64,000 bases of DNA from NCBI GenBank assembly GCA_913046365.1, contig CAJWRM010000001.1:62001-126000 (forward strand). The letters are read 5' to 3'. The stretch is from an uncultured Flavobacteriales bacterium. Lineage in GTDB: Bacteria > Bacteroidota > Bacteroidia > Flavobacteriales_D > Crocinitomicaceae. Each line of letters starts with the position of its first letter. The first letter of the stretch is position 1. Position numbers and translations under genes: made by a program. Of the stretch, positions 53,001 through 62,203 are shown piece by piece. Under the pieces are notes generated by a model that worked only from the letters and a program-made list of their open reading frames with translations, was not told the origin of the DNA and ran no database searches.

Positions 53001-53305
53001 ACTGTATTTTTATTAGATGGTGCAATTTTCACACAGCCAATAGAATAAGATGCGTATGAATCAAATATAGGATTGAAGGTAATCCCATGATTTTGTGTTT
53101 TCCATAGACCACCTGAAGCTGTCGATACGTACCAAGTATCCGTATTAGATGGGTGAATCGCAATGTCAGATACCCGACCTGACGTTAATGCAGGCCCGAC
53201 CATGCGGAAAGAAACAGCCGAAACCGTACCAGCATCAATATTGTTTTTTTGTTGGGCACAAGCCGAAAAAGCAAGTGTAATAAAAAAGAGATTGAGAAAT
53301 TTCAT
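50090..53305 (-). CDS. BNR/sortilin-repeat lipoprotein (VPS10-like beta-propeller)
   Basis: 1071 residues with a lipoprotein signal (MKFLNLFFITLAFSAC, Cys16). Residues ~30-720 contain many BNR/Asp-box repeats in the form S-x-D-x-G-x-T-W (KTTDGGKTWNR, KSIDGGDTWVE, RTSDQGKTWES), as in sortilin and sialidase propellers. The C-terminal ~350 residues hold a beta domain and a helical segment. Such proteins are annotated as glycosyl hydrolases, but I see no catalytic residues to support that. It is likely cotranscribed with the gene upstream. Confidence 0.85.
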   Translation of the reverse strand: MKFLNLFFITLAFSACAQQKNNIDAGTVSAVSFRMVGPALTSGRVSDIAIHPSNTDTWYVSTASGGLWKTQNHGITFNPIFDSYASYSIGCVKIAPSNKNTVWVGSGENNNQRSVSYGDGVYKSLDAGKSFKNMGLNNSEHIGGIVIHPTDENTLWVAAYGPLWSSGGDRGVYKTTDGGKTWNRTLFISENTGIAEIHMDPSNPNILYASAHQRRRREWTFISGGPESGLYKSIDGGDTWVEINKGLPAGYMGRVGMSVSPADPNVVYAIVEARYGKKGFYKSTNKGENWSKQSDYATSGNYYQEIFCDPKDVNKVFSMNTYLHHTEDGGKTFKRTGEKKKHVDNHVIWIDPSNTDHWVVGCDGGVYETYTHAKEWRYFANIPIIQFYKVTTDNDAPFYNIYGGTQDNNSMGGPSATKNSAGILNLDWFITNGGDGFESATDWENPNITYAQAQYGWIVRYDKASGEKVPIQPMPGENEPAYRWNWDAPLLVSRHDASTIYFAANKLFKSENRGDDWSTISPDLSRQLDRNKLPVMGQVWTMDAVMKNKSTTIYGNIVALDESPLKQGLLYAGTDDGLIQITNDDGKTWRKVDAIKGVPARTKVNMLTASLHDENEAFVAFNSQRDGDFTPYLLRTSDQGKTWESIASNLPERGNVYCIKQDHVNPDLLFAGTEFGAFFSNDKGQNWTKLSGLPTIAVYDLDIQQRENDLVAATFGRGFYVLDNYEPLRTVGKDILNKRAHLFSVKDALLYVPATPLGGGGTGSQGHNMWSAKNPSFGATFSLYLDGVGSSLRSKRQKEEKKLEKEGTAVYYPSFEEIRAEDLEGKASLIWQIYDASGSEVRRMKSAPKKGIQRQVWNLRTNTTDPIGSRGSGFLVTPGDYTVSISLVKDGSVELLVDKQAFKVKGLNNQTLLAENPEELKEFRAEMSELNRKVSGTEKVMGETKESIEMIEKALLNYPNTDLTLLKSIREMMVSLKDLEVLMWGDKARSSRDFETVPSISGRLGMVGYQIYQNTAGVTKTHRLNMQIAEKQYNALRTELNEIIGKLNAIESKLEGIIPYTKNKGADWKKD

Positions 53306-53357
53306 ACGTTATTTTGAATTTATATTTTAAAAATTGTTCTGCTTTTTAGCATTAGGA

Positions 53358-56300
53358 TTAGTTGATGGTAATCTTTTCTACATAGGTTTTCTGACCGTCA
53401 TTTACATGCACTATATAAACACCTGCCTTCACGTCAAGATCAACAAGGGAATTCTGCGCATATAATATTTGGTTGTACACAATGCGCCCATCTGCAGCAT
53501 AGACAATTAGCTTAGGCGTTAACAAAGCATGCCGTACAGTAAACTGACCTTTCGATGGATTCGGATAGATGGAAAATGGAACATCCAACTCGTCTATTCC
53601 GCTCATCTGTCCCATTACATTAATGTTGTCCAAAAAGAAATTGTTTCCATAACCATTTATACCAACAAAACGAAGCGCAACACTTTGTCCGAGATAGGCA
53701 CTCAAATCAATAGCGTTATTTACAGACCAATCGGCACAATCAGTTGGGTACCAATCATCGTTGGTACTCGGAACAGTGATCAAATCATCACCAAAGGCAT
53801 AGAATAAAGTATCATAGCTTTCCCAACAGTCTCCACTAATATCAATTCGGAAACCGTCCTCATAACTACCTCCCCATTTGGTGTAGGCATAATCATATTC
53901 CAATATTGCACTCAAGGCAGTTGTTAAATCTATTTTCGGTGTAATTAATTCTGCCTCATCTCCCGATTGGCTAATCGCAAAGTGATTGATCATTACACAG
54001 TTTGTTGGGCTACAATCCGGGCCATTTTCAGTGTAGAAAGCTGACCATCCATAAGAATTATTGGCATTGTATTGTGTCCAAAACTCAGTGATCCCTGACT
54101 CGAAGTCTTCAATGACATCAAGTGGGGTAAGCGTTTCTTGGTATTCTATAAACATTGGATAGCTCTGTGTGCTTGTACCGAAATCATCTGTAACAGTAAG
54201 GGTCACATCATAGAAACCGGCGTTTTCATATTCAACCACTGGGTTTTGCTCATTAGAGCTGGCAGGCGTACCTCCAGGAAAAGACCAAGACCATGTTGGG
54301 TTATCTGAAGAGAGCACAGAATGATCAATAAACTGAACTTGATTATCGAGGCAAGAAACTTTGAATTTATTCGCCGCGATTTGCGCCATGGGGAGAGAGT
54401 TTTCGTACAATTCTACCTCATATACACTTCTATTTGTGGCATTTCTCAGTAAACCATCCTTGTATTTTACAACAAGCTTGGTAGAGGTTGAGCTCAAAGG
54501 CAGATTATTGTTAAACAAGTCCCATTCTGTCATTGAATTGTTTCGATAGTATACCGCTCTTCGTGTACCAATATATACACCGCCTGCGGTTCCTTTCTGA
54601 TGTTCTATATTGGTTATCACCTCTCCATTCAGCGAGTTACTGGTATAATTCCCCCATGTTGTACCTCCATCCGTCGATTTAAAAACCATTCGGCCATTCA
54701 AATTGGTAGACCCATATTGAGAAGTTCTTGCTGCCCAAACAACATTTTCATCATTTGCGCTTACTGCAATATCGAAAGGAACCCACAAATCACCATTTAG
54801 CAATGCGGCTGGCGGAGTGATTTCTGTCCAACTTACACCGCCATCTTGAGTTTTCCATATTTTTTTATCTCCCCACCAACTCTCGTATGTGGTAACATAT
54901 ATATAGTTTAAATCAGCTCTAGATAACTCAACGCTCATAACTTTATCTTCAAAAGCATGAACTACTGAATATGTCAAGCCATTGTCCTCTGTTTTTAATA
55001 AGCTCGTTCCTCTGCCTAGAAATATATGTTGGTTATTTCGTGGATCCCACTCCAAGGTGGAAGACTCACCAAATATATATGAGGCATTCGGTAAAGAATC
55101 GAATTGAAATCCATTGATATTTTGCGTTCGATCACCGGATAGAATTCTTCCCTCATAATCATCGTAGGCAATTCTGTCATCTCCAAAATTCACGAAGCCA
55201 CGGACACCATCTCCACCTCCGGTACAGATCCAATCGTTGATGTAGGTATTGTTATCTTTTAATAAAGTTCCATTATGGTATGCTCCACCCAACATAACGT
55301 CTGACTGAGGGCTCGCACCAAAACCCCAAAAATCAGTTCCTTCAATACCAACCTGAGACTTGTTCATGGTTGTCCCGCCGTCTGTTGACATAAAAATCCC
55401 TCCATCACATGCAATCCATAATTCATTGTCAAAAAAACGAATATCATGAATGTCTGCATGCACATAACCGGGCTCAGCTGGCTCCGACCATTTTGCTGGA
55501 CAAACCCAAGTCACCCCAGCATCATTCGATACCCAATGATTTACTCCTCCAAGATGAAGCTTGTCAGGGTTTACAGGATCCACTGCTAGGCCAACATCAT
55601 AATAGTATTGACCGCCATCGTCTTCTCCTTCTTTGTCCCATCCCATCATATTTATATTGGTCAATGAGGGTGGCCCTGCAGGCTGACCTCCACAGCACTG
55701 GAAGGTCCATGTGGAACCTTCATCTTCAGATAAGTATATTCCGTAGGTTCCGCTACCTCCATTTGCCGATCCTGTTGCATTTGCATATATAAGACTGGGA
55801 TTGGCAGGTGTTACAGCAATCTCAACGCGTTCTTGATGGTCATTCGGACCTGTTGGGTTCGGCCAACCTGTTGTTTGAATCGTAAAAGAATTACCTCCAT
55901 TTGTTGATTTATAAAACTCTGTATGATTGTCTACTACCTTGATCGTATAAAGCATTAAAGCATTTGACGGATTGATTTCAATTTCCTGAAATTCACCGTC
56001 CATGATTTCCGTCCAATTCAATCCTCCATCTGTAGATTTAAAAAATCCTCTATTCGATGATAAATAAAGTTCTGATGAGATAGACGGATGCATTACTATA
56101 TCCTTCACATTATGATCCTCAGATTGAAAGGAAGCGTCTCCTATTTCAGACCAGGTTAACCCTCCATCAATCGTTTTAAATAGGTCGCCATTACTTTCGA
56201 AATAAACAATGTCAGGATTAGAATGGTCAATTTCCAAAGCAAAAATTCTATTGAGTACAAGATCTCTAGTCATCAATGACCAGTTCGCTCCAGCATTTAT

Positions 56301-56777
56301 AGATTTCCATAATCCTGCCGTAGCAGTGCCCGCAAACATGATATTAGGATTGCTTAATGAGCGCTCCACAGTATATACATGCGCTGAACCTGGAGCATAG
56401 CTTCTGCTTGCAGCCTCCTTGTCAAAATCATACGGTCCAATACAAATCCATTCTGAATCGGCATCTTTTAGTAAACGTAAATTTTTCGAGCGTTGTAAAT
56501 AATTCAGATCACTTTTGGAAGATGATGAGAAGTTAAGCTGTCTACTGAAGGACCGTACCCATCTCTTATAATACTGCGTATGCGCATTTTTTTCAGCTGA
56601 ATGTGTTCTATAATAGGCATCATGTGCTTCAATTACTGCACCAGGATCTATATCATCAGCATACATTAATTTCACCCAATCAGGGGTGTTAATATCTGTT
56701 GCATATTTTCTTTCTAGTTGCGCGAAGAATGACATAGAAACACTCAACATCAGCAATAACGTATATAAAAGTCTCAT
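53358..56777 (-). CDS. T9SS-sorted BNR-repeat protein with PKD domain
   Basis: 1139 residues from the Met at 56777, which begins the signal peptide MRLLYTLLLMLSVSMSFFAQ. Asp-box propeller repeats run from ~120 to ~800 (KSINAGANWSLM, KTIDGGLTWSEI, KTQDGGVSWTEI). A PKD domain follows (WSWSFPGGTPASSNEQNPVV), a MAM/jelly-roll-like domain (~915-1050), and a T9SS type A sorting domain at the end (PFSIYPNPSKGQFTV ... GVYIVHV). Together with the lipoprotein below it, it gives one surface-exported and one lipid-anchored protein of the same repeat type. Confidence 0.88.
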   Translation of the reverse strand: MRLLYTLLLMLSVSMSFFAQLERKYATDINTPDWVKLMYADDIDPGAVIEAHDAYYRTHSAEKNAHTQYYKRWVRSFSRQLNFSSSSKSDLNYLQRSKNLRLLKDADSEWICIGPYDFDKEAASRSYAPGSAHVYTVERSLSNPNIMFAGTATAGLWKSINAGANWSLMTRDLVLNRIFALEIDHSNPDIVYFESNGDLFKTIDGGLTWSEIGDASFQSEDHNVKDIVMHPSISSELYLSSNRGFFKSTDGGLNWTEIMDGEFQEIEINPSNALMLYTIKVVDNHTEFYKSTNGGNSFTIQTTGWPNPTGPNDHQERVEIAVTPANPSLIYANATGSANGGSGTYGIYLSEDEGSTWTFQCCGGQPAGPPSLTNINMMGWDKEGEDDGGQYYYDVGLAVDPVNPDKLHLGGVNHWVSNDAGVTWVCPAKWSEPAEPGYVHADIHDIRFFDNELWIACDGGIFMSTDGGTTMNKSQVGIEGTDFWGFGASPQSDVMLGGAYHNGTLLKDNNTYINDWICTGGGDGVRGFVNFGDDRIAYDDYEGRILSGDRTQNINGFQFDSLPNASYIFGESSTLEWDPRNNQHIFLGRGTSLLKTEDNGLTYSVVHAFEDKVMSVELSRADLNYIYVTTYESWWGDKKIWKTQDGGVSWTEITPPAALLNGDLWVPFDIAVSANDENVVWAARTSQYGSTNLNGRMVFKSTDGGTTWGNYTSNSLNGEVITNIEHQKGTAGGVYIGTRRAVYYRNNSMTEWDLFNNNLPLSSTSTKLVVKYKDGLLRNATNRSVYEVELYENSLPMAQIAANKFKVSCLDNQVQFIDHSVLSSDNPTWSWSFPGGTPASSNEQNPVVEYENAGFYDVTLTVTDDFGTSTQSYPMFIEYQETLTPLDVIEDFESGITEFWTQYNANNSYGWSAFYTENGPDCSPTNCVMINHFAISQSGDEAELITPKIDLTTALSAILEYDYAYTKWGGSYEDGFRIDISGDCWESYDTLFYAFGDDLITVPSTNDDWYPTDCADWSVNNAIDLSAYLGQSVALRFVGINGYGNNFFLDNINVMGQMSGIDELDVPFSIYPNPSKGQFTVRHALLTPKLIVYAADGRIVYNQILYAQNSLVDLDVKAGVYIVHVNDGQKTYVEKITIN

Positions 56778-56886
56778 CGTTTTATTTTGAAGCATTAAAG
56801 TTAATCAAAAGAATGCGAAATCGTTTTCATTTTTTGCGAGCTTATTTGATTGGAAATGTAGTAACTTCGCAACAAAAGATATAATC

Positions 56887-57288
56887 ATGCTTATCTCAGA
56901 AGTTAGCTACCTAGGAAATTTAAGGACTGCCGCAAAGCACCTAAGATCGAAGGATACGATTATCACAGATGCACCTGTAGACAACAACGGAAAAGGGCAA
57001 GCGTTTTCACCAACAGACCTTGTGGCAACCTCTCTCGCCTCGTGTGTTATCACGATAATAGGTATCTATTGCGAGAATAATGACATTACTTTTCAGTTTT
57101 GCGAAGCCAAAATCGAAAAGGTCATGGGAGATAACCCAAGAAGAATTGATGCGATCAATATAGTTTTTGAAGTCTCAAAAAATGAATGGAATTCAGAGAC
57201 TTTACAAAAAATAATTACCGTTGCAAACTCATGCCCTGTTGGGGTTACCCTGGAAAATCAAGTTAAAATAGATTTAAAATTTCTATAA
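56887..57288 (+). CDS. OsmC family peroxiredoxin-like protein
   Basis: 133 residues. The two redox cysteines are in SLASCVITIIGIYC and NSCPVGVTLE, spaced as in OsmC/Ohr. Family members reduce organic hydroperoxides; it lacks features that would separate Ohr from OsmC with certainty. The rlmB gene starts on the next base after the stop, so the two are an operon. Confidence 0.9.
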   Translation: MLISEVSYLGNLRTAAKHLRSKDTIITDAPVDNNGKGQAFSPTDLVATSLASCVITIIGIYCENNDITFQFCEAKIEKVMGDNPRRIDAINIVFEVSKNEWNSETLQKIITVANSCPVGVTLENQVKIDLKFL

Positions 57289-58059
57289 ATGGAACATAAA
57301 AAAGATTCCTACCAAAGGAAAGAAAAGAAAGACATCATATTCGGCATTCACCCAGTTATCGAAGCTATTAAGTCAAAACAGGAGCTGAATAAAATCATGA
57401 TTCAAAGGGGAATTGAAAAAGAACATTTTAGAGCGCTAAAAGAAGCCTTGGCAGACCAGGATTATAATATTCAATATGTCCCCATTCAAAAGCTAAATCA
57501 TCTTACGGCAGGAAATCATCAAGGAGTTGTAGCATTTGTAACGCCAATAGAATATCAAAACATTGAAGAGCTCGTAGACCAGTGGGTTGAGAACGAAAAA
57601 AAACCTTGTATCCTAGCATTAGATAGAATTACGGATGTTCGAAACTTTGGAGCAATCGCTAGATCTGCGGAATGTCAAGGTGTTGACGCTATCCTAATAC
57701 CCTCAAAAGGTTCTGCGCTTGTAACTGCGGATGCTGTCAGAACATCATCAGGAGCTTTAAGTCGAATCCCAGTGTGTAAAACAGATGATTTAAAGAATAG
57801 CTTATTTTATATTCAACAATCAGGATTTCGTATCGTTGCATGTACTGAGAAATCATCTATGCCCCTGCAGGAGGTGAACTTGAGAGGAGCAATGGTTATT
57901 GTAATGGGTTCAGAAGAAAATGGAATTACTTCGGACTTAATTAATATGTCTGATCTTCGGACCAACATACCAATGCTGGGAAATATTGCTTCACTTAATG
58001 TCAGTGTAGCAACAGGCATCATCTTGTATGAAAAGATGCGTCAAGAGCTGAATAGATAA
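57289..58059 (+). CDS. rlmB: 23S rRNA (guanosine-2'-O-)-methyltransferase, TrmH family
   Basis: 256 residues. An N-terminal L30e-like substrate-binding domain (IIFGIHPVIEAIKSKQELNK) is followed by the SPOUT knot: DRITDVRNFGAIARSAEC, GSEENGITS and IPMLGNIASLNVSVATGIIL. These are the three SpoU motifs with the catalytic Arg and Asn. RlmB methylates G2251 in 23S rRNA. Converges with yjjG two bases away. Confidence 0.92.
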   Translation: MEHKKDSYQRKEKKDIIFGIHPVIEAIKSKQELNKIMIQRGIEKEHFRALKEALADQDYNIQYVPIQKLNHLTAGNHQGVVAFVTPIEYQNIEELVDQWVENEKKPCILALDRITDVRNFGAIARSAECQGVDAILIPSKGSALVTADAVRTSSGALSRIPVCKTDDLKNSLFYIQQSGFRIVACTEKSSMPLQEVNLRGAMVIVMGSEENGITSDLINMSDLRTNIPMLGNIASLNVSVATGIILYEKMRQELNR

Positions 58060-58061
58060 GC

Positions 58062-58781
58062 TTAATTAGAAGCAAGTAAAAGCTGGGTAACCATAAGTGG
58101 CATTTCCGATAGACTTTTACAGGTATACGGATGATTTTCTTCAGATAAACCATTAGGATCAAAGTGAATTGCTTTCATTCCAGAATTCATTGCACCTGAA
58201 ATATCTGCCCTAAAATCATCACCAATCATGATTGCATTCTCGGCGGAACAACCTGCTTTTTTCAATGCATATTGAAATATTGCGCGGGCTGGCTTGTTTT
58301 TACCAACAGCCTCGGAACAAACAACAACATCAAAAAACCTATCCAATCCACAATTCTCAAGCTTGATATATTGGACCTCCTCGAAGCCATTGGTAATAAT
58401 ATGAAGTTGAAAGCCAATTGACTTAAGCTCCTCAAGACAGGCAATTGTTCCAGGGAAAAGTTTCTTTTGAAAGGGAGATATGTTTACGTACATAGACCCC
58501 AACTCCTTTGCCAACTCAATATTGTCAACATTGAATTGCTTCAAAGTAGCATTGAATCTTTCATAACGTAGTACATCTTTTGAAATCTCTCCGTTACCAT
58601 ATGACACCCATAACCTTGCATTTTGGGCAACATAGGCATTGTAAAAGCGATCAAACGACTGAAAAATAGTAGTTAAATCTTTTTCCGAAAATATCTGAAG
58701 TAAAGCATTCTTTGAATTTGAATCAAAATCCCAAAGCGTGCGGTCTAAATCAAAAAAGACATGCTTATCAGACAAAGACAT
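58062..58781 (-). CDS. yjjG: YjjG-family nucleotidase (HAD)
   Basis: 239 residues. HAD motif I FFDLDRTLWDFD, motif II ITNGF, motif III KPARAIF with Lys, motif IV MIGDDFRADISGA. This is the YjjG pattern; the E. coli enzyme is a house-cleaning 5'-nucleotidase for non-canonical pyrimidine nucleotides. It overlaps the membrane protein gene by 14 bases and is in an operon with upp, which fits pyrimidine salvage. Confidence 0.9.
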   Translation of the reverse strand: MSLSDKHVFFDLDRTLWDFDSNSKNALLQIFSEKDLTTIFQSFDRFYNAYVAQNARLWVSYGNGEISKDVLRYERFNATLKQFNVDNIELAKELGSMYVNISPFQKKLFPGTIACLEELKSIGFQLHIITNGFEEVQYIKLENCGLDRFFDVVVCSEAVGKNKPARAIFQYALKKAGCSAENAIMIGDDFRADISGAMNSGMKAIHFDPNGLSEENHPYTCKSLSEMPLMVTQLLLASN

Positions 58782-59229
58782 AAACGATAAATGAAGTTAA
58801 AAAAGCATTCAAGAAAATTCCAGCTAAAATGAAAAGGAAGGTAAAAGAATACTTCCCATAAAACTTGGCCGCTACGATAGAACCAACAGGAACAGACAAA
58901 AAGAAAGGTGCCCAAAAACAGATGCCAACCTTGCCTAATCTTAGCTTAAGCTTAACTATGGCCTTATTGACACGAGAAAATGTTTTTTTTCCAGCGTAAG
59001 GTAAACCGTTGGCCTCAGCTTCAAGACGAATTTTTAATCTTTTTTCTCTAGCACGATTCATAAAAAATTCACTCGAGAAATAGAAAAAGGCCGCGCTGAC
59101 TATAGCTCCTACAGATATAGAACCTACAGTTTCAAAATAATTTAAACCCATTGCAGGTCCAGGAATAGCTGAAAACATGAACTTAATTGTCGCAACAGAA
59201 GCTAAAGTGATATATCCTGACCAATTCAT
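58768..59229 (-). CDS. Hypothetical inner-membrane protein
   Basis: 153 residues with about four TM helices (IKFMFSAIPGPAMGLNYF, SVGAIVSAAFFYFSS, ICFWAPFFLSVPVGSIVAA, FTFLFILAGIFLNAFLTS) and a basic cytoplasmic loop (MNRAREKRLKIRLEA). It resembles the small multi-drug export type in layout but not clearly in motif. It sits between upp (2-base gap) and yjjG, so it may be linked to nucleobase or nucleotide handling. Confidence 0.65.
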   Translation of the reverse strand: MNWSGYITLASVATIKFMFSAIPGPAMGLNYFETVGSISVGAIVSAAFFYFSSEFFMNRAREKRLKIRLEAEANGLPYAGKKTFSRVNKAIVKLKLRLGKVGICFWAPFFLSVPVGSIVAAKFYGKYSFTFLFILAGIFLNAFLTSFIVYVFV

Positions 59230-59231
59230 AC

Positions 59232-59879
59232 CTAAACTTTTATGCCAAATGCGAGATCACCAGCATCTCCAAGACCAGGAACAATATACGATTCTGAAGT
59301 CAGCTCAGGATCTAATGCAGCAGTCCAAATATCAGTGTTTTTCGGTAGCTCATTTTCCACAAGATTTATAGATTGAGGAGTAGCAATAGATACGATAACA
59401 ATTACCTTTTTTGGCTTTCCAAACTTAAGGAGCGCCTTGTAAACCTCAACCATGGAATTTCCTGAGGCCAACATAGGATCTGATATTATCCAAACACGTC
59501 CGTCTAAATTGGGTGCGGCCAAATATTCTACCTCAATGGAAAAGACTTCTTTCGAGGTATGAGAACGATATGCGGATACGAAGGCACTTTCACATCGATC
59601 AAAGGTGTTTAAAAGTCCATTATGCATTGCCAACCCCGCCCTTAATATGGTAATTAATACGGGATCATCATCCATCTTGAATTCATTTGAAACACCGAGA
59701 GGTGTTTGGACATCATGATTGATGTATTTCATTTTCTTGGATGCCTCATAACCTAAAACCGAAGCAATGCGTTCTAAATTCAATCGAAAACGCATAGGGT
59801 CCTTTTGAATTTTTACGTCTCGAATTTCAGAAAGATAATGACTCACAATAGAGGGTTCATCCGAAAGATTATAAAGCAT
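59232..59879 (-). CDS. upp: Uracil phosphoribosyltransferase
   Basis: 215 residues. Converts uracil and PRPP to UMP. The uracil/PRPP segment VLITILRAGLAMHNGLL is the family hallmark, the PRPP loop is WIISDPMLASGNSM and the C-terminal uracil-binding GLGDAGDLAFG is intact. First gene of the upp-membrane protein-yjjG operon. Confidence 0.95.
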   Translation of the reverse strand: MLYNLSDEPSIVSHYLSEIRDVKIQKDPMRFRLNLERIASVLGYEASKKMKYINHDVQTPLGVSNEFKMDDDPVLITILRAGLAMHNGLLNTFDRCESAFVSAYRSHTSKEVFSIEVEYLAAPNLDGRVWIISDPMLASGNSMVEVYKALLKFGKPKKVIVIVSIATPQSINLVENELPKNTDIWTAALDPELTSESYIVPGLGDAGDLAFGIKV

Positions 59880-59988
59880 TTATTTCTATTTTAATGAGTA
59901 ATAAAAGTAAGTAGAAAAAAAAGATTTAAGAAGAATATTGAACATAAGTTAAACATGAATTTTTGTTCAAAAAACAATACATTCGTGT

Positions 59989-61281
59989 ATGCAAAATGAA
60001 AATAATAAAAATTCAAAAAAGGTCGCTCTATTGATCACAGTCGCAGCGCTTGGTTATTTCGTTGATATCTATGACCTTGTTTTATTTGGTGTAGTAAAAG
60101 CTGAAAGCTTAAGTGTAATTATGAATGGTCAATCAATTGAATTACAGCAATCTACAGGAAAATTTTTATTTAATATTCAAATGTTTGGTATGCTCATCGG
60201 AGGAATTCTATGGGGTGTTCTTGGAGATAAGAAAGGACGTATCAAAGTTCTTTTTGGCTCCATTCTATTGTACTCTGCCGCCAATTTAATCAATGCGTTT
60301 GTAACTGACATAACGACCTACGCTATTGTCCGATTGATTGCTGGAATTGGGTTGGCTGGAGAACTTGGTGCCGGTATCACATTGGTATCAGAAACAATGT
60401 CGAAAGAAAAACGAGGATATGGAACAATGATCATCGTAACCTTTGGGGCTCTTGGAGCAGTTGTCGCCTCTTTTGTTGGAGCAGAAGGAGCAGTCATCGG
60501 TAACTTTATTGAGGGAATAAGTGGTATTCAACTAGACAACTGGCAAGTCACCTATATCGTAGGTGGCTGTTTAGGGTTATTCCTATTACTCCTAAGAGTT
60601 GGTACCATTGAATCAACGTATTTTGAGAATATGGAGCAAAATAACAATATCCAAAAAGGAAACCTGAAAATATTATTTTACAACAAGAAAAATTTCATCA
60701 AATATGTGCACTGTATAGTTATTGGTATTCCGATTTGGTATGTGGTTGGATTATTGGTTATGAATTCCAGGGATAATTTTGCCCCCCTAATGGGCATACA
60801 CGATATCGAGAATGGACAGGCAGTGATGTATACCTACATTGGATTATCTGTAGGTGACCTTATCTCAGGTGTTCTGAGCCAATGGCTAAGAAGTAGGAAA
60901 AAGGTTGTAGGACTTTACCTTCTCTTTACACTAGTATTAATTACTTCATTTTTATTTTTCATGGATGGCGTTTCCAAGGATGCCTACTACCTTATGTGCT
61001 TTCTATTGGGAACCGCAACAGGATACTGGGCCTTATTCGTTTCGATTGCTGCCGAGCAATTTGGTACTAATATTAGATCCACAACGGCCAATACAATCCC
61101 AAATTTTGTAAGAGGTTCCGTGAACCTAATTATGCTCGGATTTGGAATGCTTACGGCATTGAACCTAGGTGATGCAATATCTGCCTATATCGTAGGGCTC
61201 GTGTTTATATTGATGGCGCTTTACAGCCTAAGCCAACTCAAAGAAACTTTTGGAAAGGATTTGGATTATTTCGAAACCTAA
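59989..61281 (+). CDS. MFS transporter, metabolite:proton symporter type
   Basis: 430 residues with ~12 TM helices. The loop 2-3 motif is GVLGDKKGRIKVLFG; the start VALLITVAALGYFVDIYDLVLFG with an Asp-Tyr-Asp pair, and GIGLAGELGAGITLVSE in TM4-5, fit the sugar/aromatic-acid:H+ group. The substrate is not predictable from sequence. It stops inside the convergent FKBP gene with a four-base overlap. Confidence 0.85.
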   Translation: MQNENNKNSKKVALLITVAALGYFVDIYDLVLFGVVKAESLSVIMNGQSIELQQSTGKFLFNIQMFGMLIGGILWGVLGDKKGRIKVLFGSILLYSAANLINAFVTDITTYAIVRLIAGIGLAGELGAGITLVSETMSKEKRGYGTMIIVTFGALGAVVASFVGAEGAVIGNFIEGISGIQLDNWQVTYIVGGCLGLFLLLLRVGTIESTYFENMEQNNNIQKGNLKILFYNKKNFIKYVHCIVIGIPIWYVVGLLVMNSRDNFAPLMGIHDIENGQAVMYTYIGLSVGDLISGVLSQWLRSRKKVVGLYLLFTLVLITSFLFFMDGVSKDAYYLMCFLLGTATGYWALFVSIAAEQFGTNIRSTTANTIPNFVRGSVNLIMLGFGMLTALNLGDAISAYIVGLVFILMALYSLSQLKETFGKDLDYFET

Positions 61282-62123
61282 TCCTGCTTTTTTTCCACGA
61301 AAGCAGATATCTTAAGTACTGTTTCCTTGGGCTTCGTATTGGCTGTTACCCTAACAGTTTTACTTTGTTTATTTAGCTGACCCTCATTCGGATGGAAAAC
61401 CACCTCGATTTTGTCACTTTTTCCTGGAGCGATAGGTTTCGTTGGTTTAGAAGGAGTTGTACAACCGCAGCTTGCTTTTACATCATCTATAATCAGTGGG
61501 AACTTACCCGTATTGGTCACCCTAAAAACAGTTTTATTATCAGTTTCTTCTTTTACGGCACCAAAATCATGAGTCAATTTGTCAAACTTCAAGCTTGTTG
61601 TCGGCACATTAGCATTTGATTCAGGATCATCAAGAATGGCTAATAATTCCACTTCAAAAACAAGAGGCATAAAAGGTTTTATAATATCTCCATTAGGATT
61701 TGCACCATAGGCCAATTCTTGGGGTATGTAAAATTTATATTTTGACCCTTCAGACATCAATTGCAAGCCCTCAGTCCAACCTTTTATGACCTGATTCAAA
61801 CCAAACTCTGCGGGTTGATTTCTGTCTACTGAGCTATCAAAAACATCGCCATCAGGGGTCGTCCCGTGATAATGAACCTGCACTTTTGTTGTTGGTGTTG
61901 GTTTGGGCCCCTCTGTCTTGTTTAATACTTCATATTGTAAGCCTGAGGCCGTAGTCGTAATACCTGTTTTTTTCTTGTTTTCAGCGAGGAAATCTTCACC
62001 TTGCTTTTTATAATTAATCTCCTCTGGTTGTTCAATTACCACATCCAATGGAAGGTCTGACGAACACGAACATAAACATAAACCTATACTTAATTTAAGT
62101 GTTGATAAATAATTGATTCTCAT
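61278..62123 (-). CDS. FKBP-type peptidyl-prolyl isomerase fused to DUF1573, lipoprotein
   Basis: 281 residues. The N-terminus is a lipoprotein signal (LCLCSCSS, probable Cys20). Residues ~55-165 are an FKBP domain (VQVHYHGTTPDGDVFDSS, GWTEGLQLMSEG, IPQELAYG), and ~185-281 a DUF1573 domain (HDFGAVKEETDNKTVFRVTN, ASCGCTTP). DUF1573 is an Ig-like (ASPM-SPD-2-Hydin-related) domain seen mostly alone in Bacteroidota lipoproteins. The fusion suggests a periplasmic folding factor that also binds a partner. Confidence 0.86.
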   Translation of the reverse strand: MRINYLSTLKLSIGLCLCSCSSDLPLDVVIEQPEEINYKKQGEDFLAENKKKTGITTTASGLQYEVLNKTEGPKPTPTTKVQVHYHGTTPDGDVFDSSVDRNQPAEFGLNQVIKGWTEGLQLMSEGSKYKFYIPQELAYGANPNGDIIKPFMPLVFEVELLAILDDPESNANVPTTSLKFDKLTHDFGAVKEETDNKTVFRVTNTGKFPLIIDDVKASCGCTTPSKPTKPIAPGKSDKIEVVFHPNEGQLNKQSKTVRVTANTKPKETVLKISAFVEKKQD

Positions 62124-62203
62124 ATTTTTAATACTTTTTTATTAGTGAGATAGCATTGTGCTTTATACCTAAGAATTTTAGAAGAATCACCTTCAAAAAA
62201 ATG

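Noticed and set aside
50090-53305. Glycoside hydrolase call for the BNR lipoprotein
   Set aside because: Asp boxes are structural; no catalytic Arg triad or Tyr/Glu pair of sialidases could be picked out.
55409-55792. 127-codon plus-strand frame inside the BNR gene
   Set aside because: Composition is that of an antisense shadow (His/Leu/Pro-rich, no domain), fully within a well-supported minus-strand gene.
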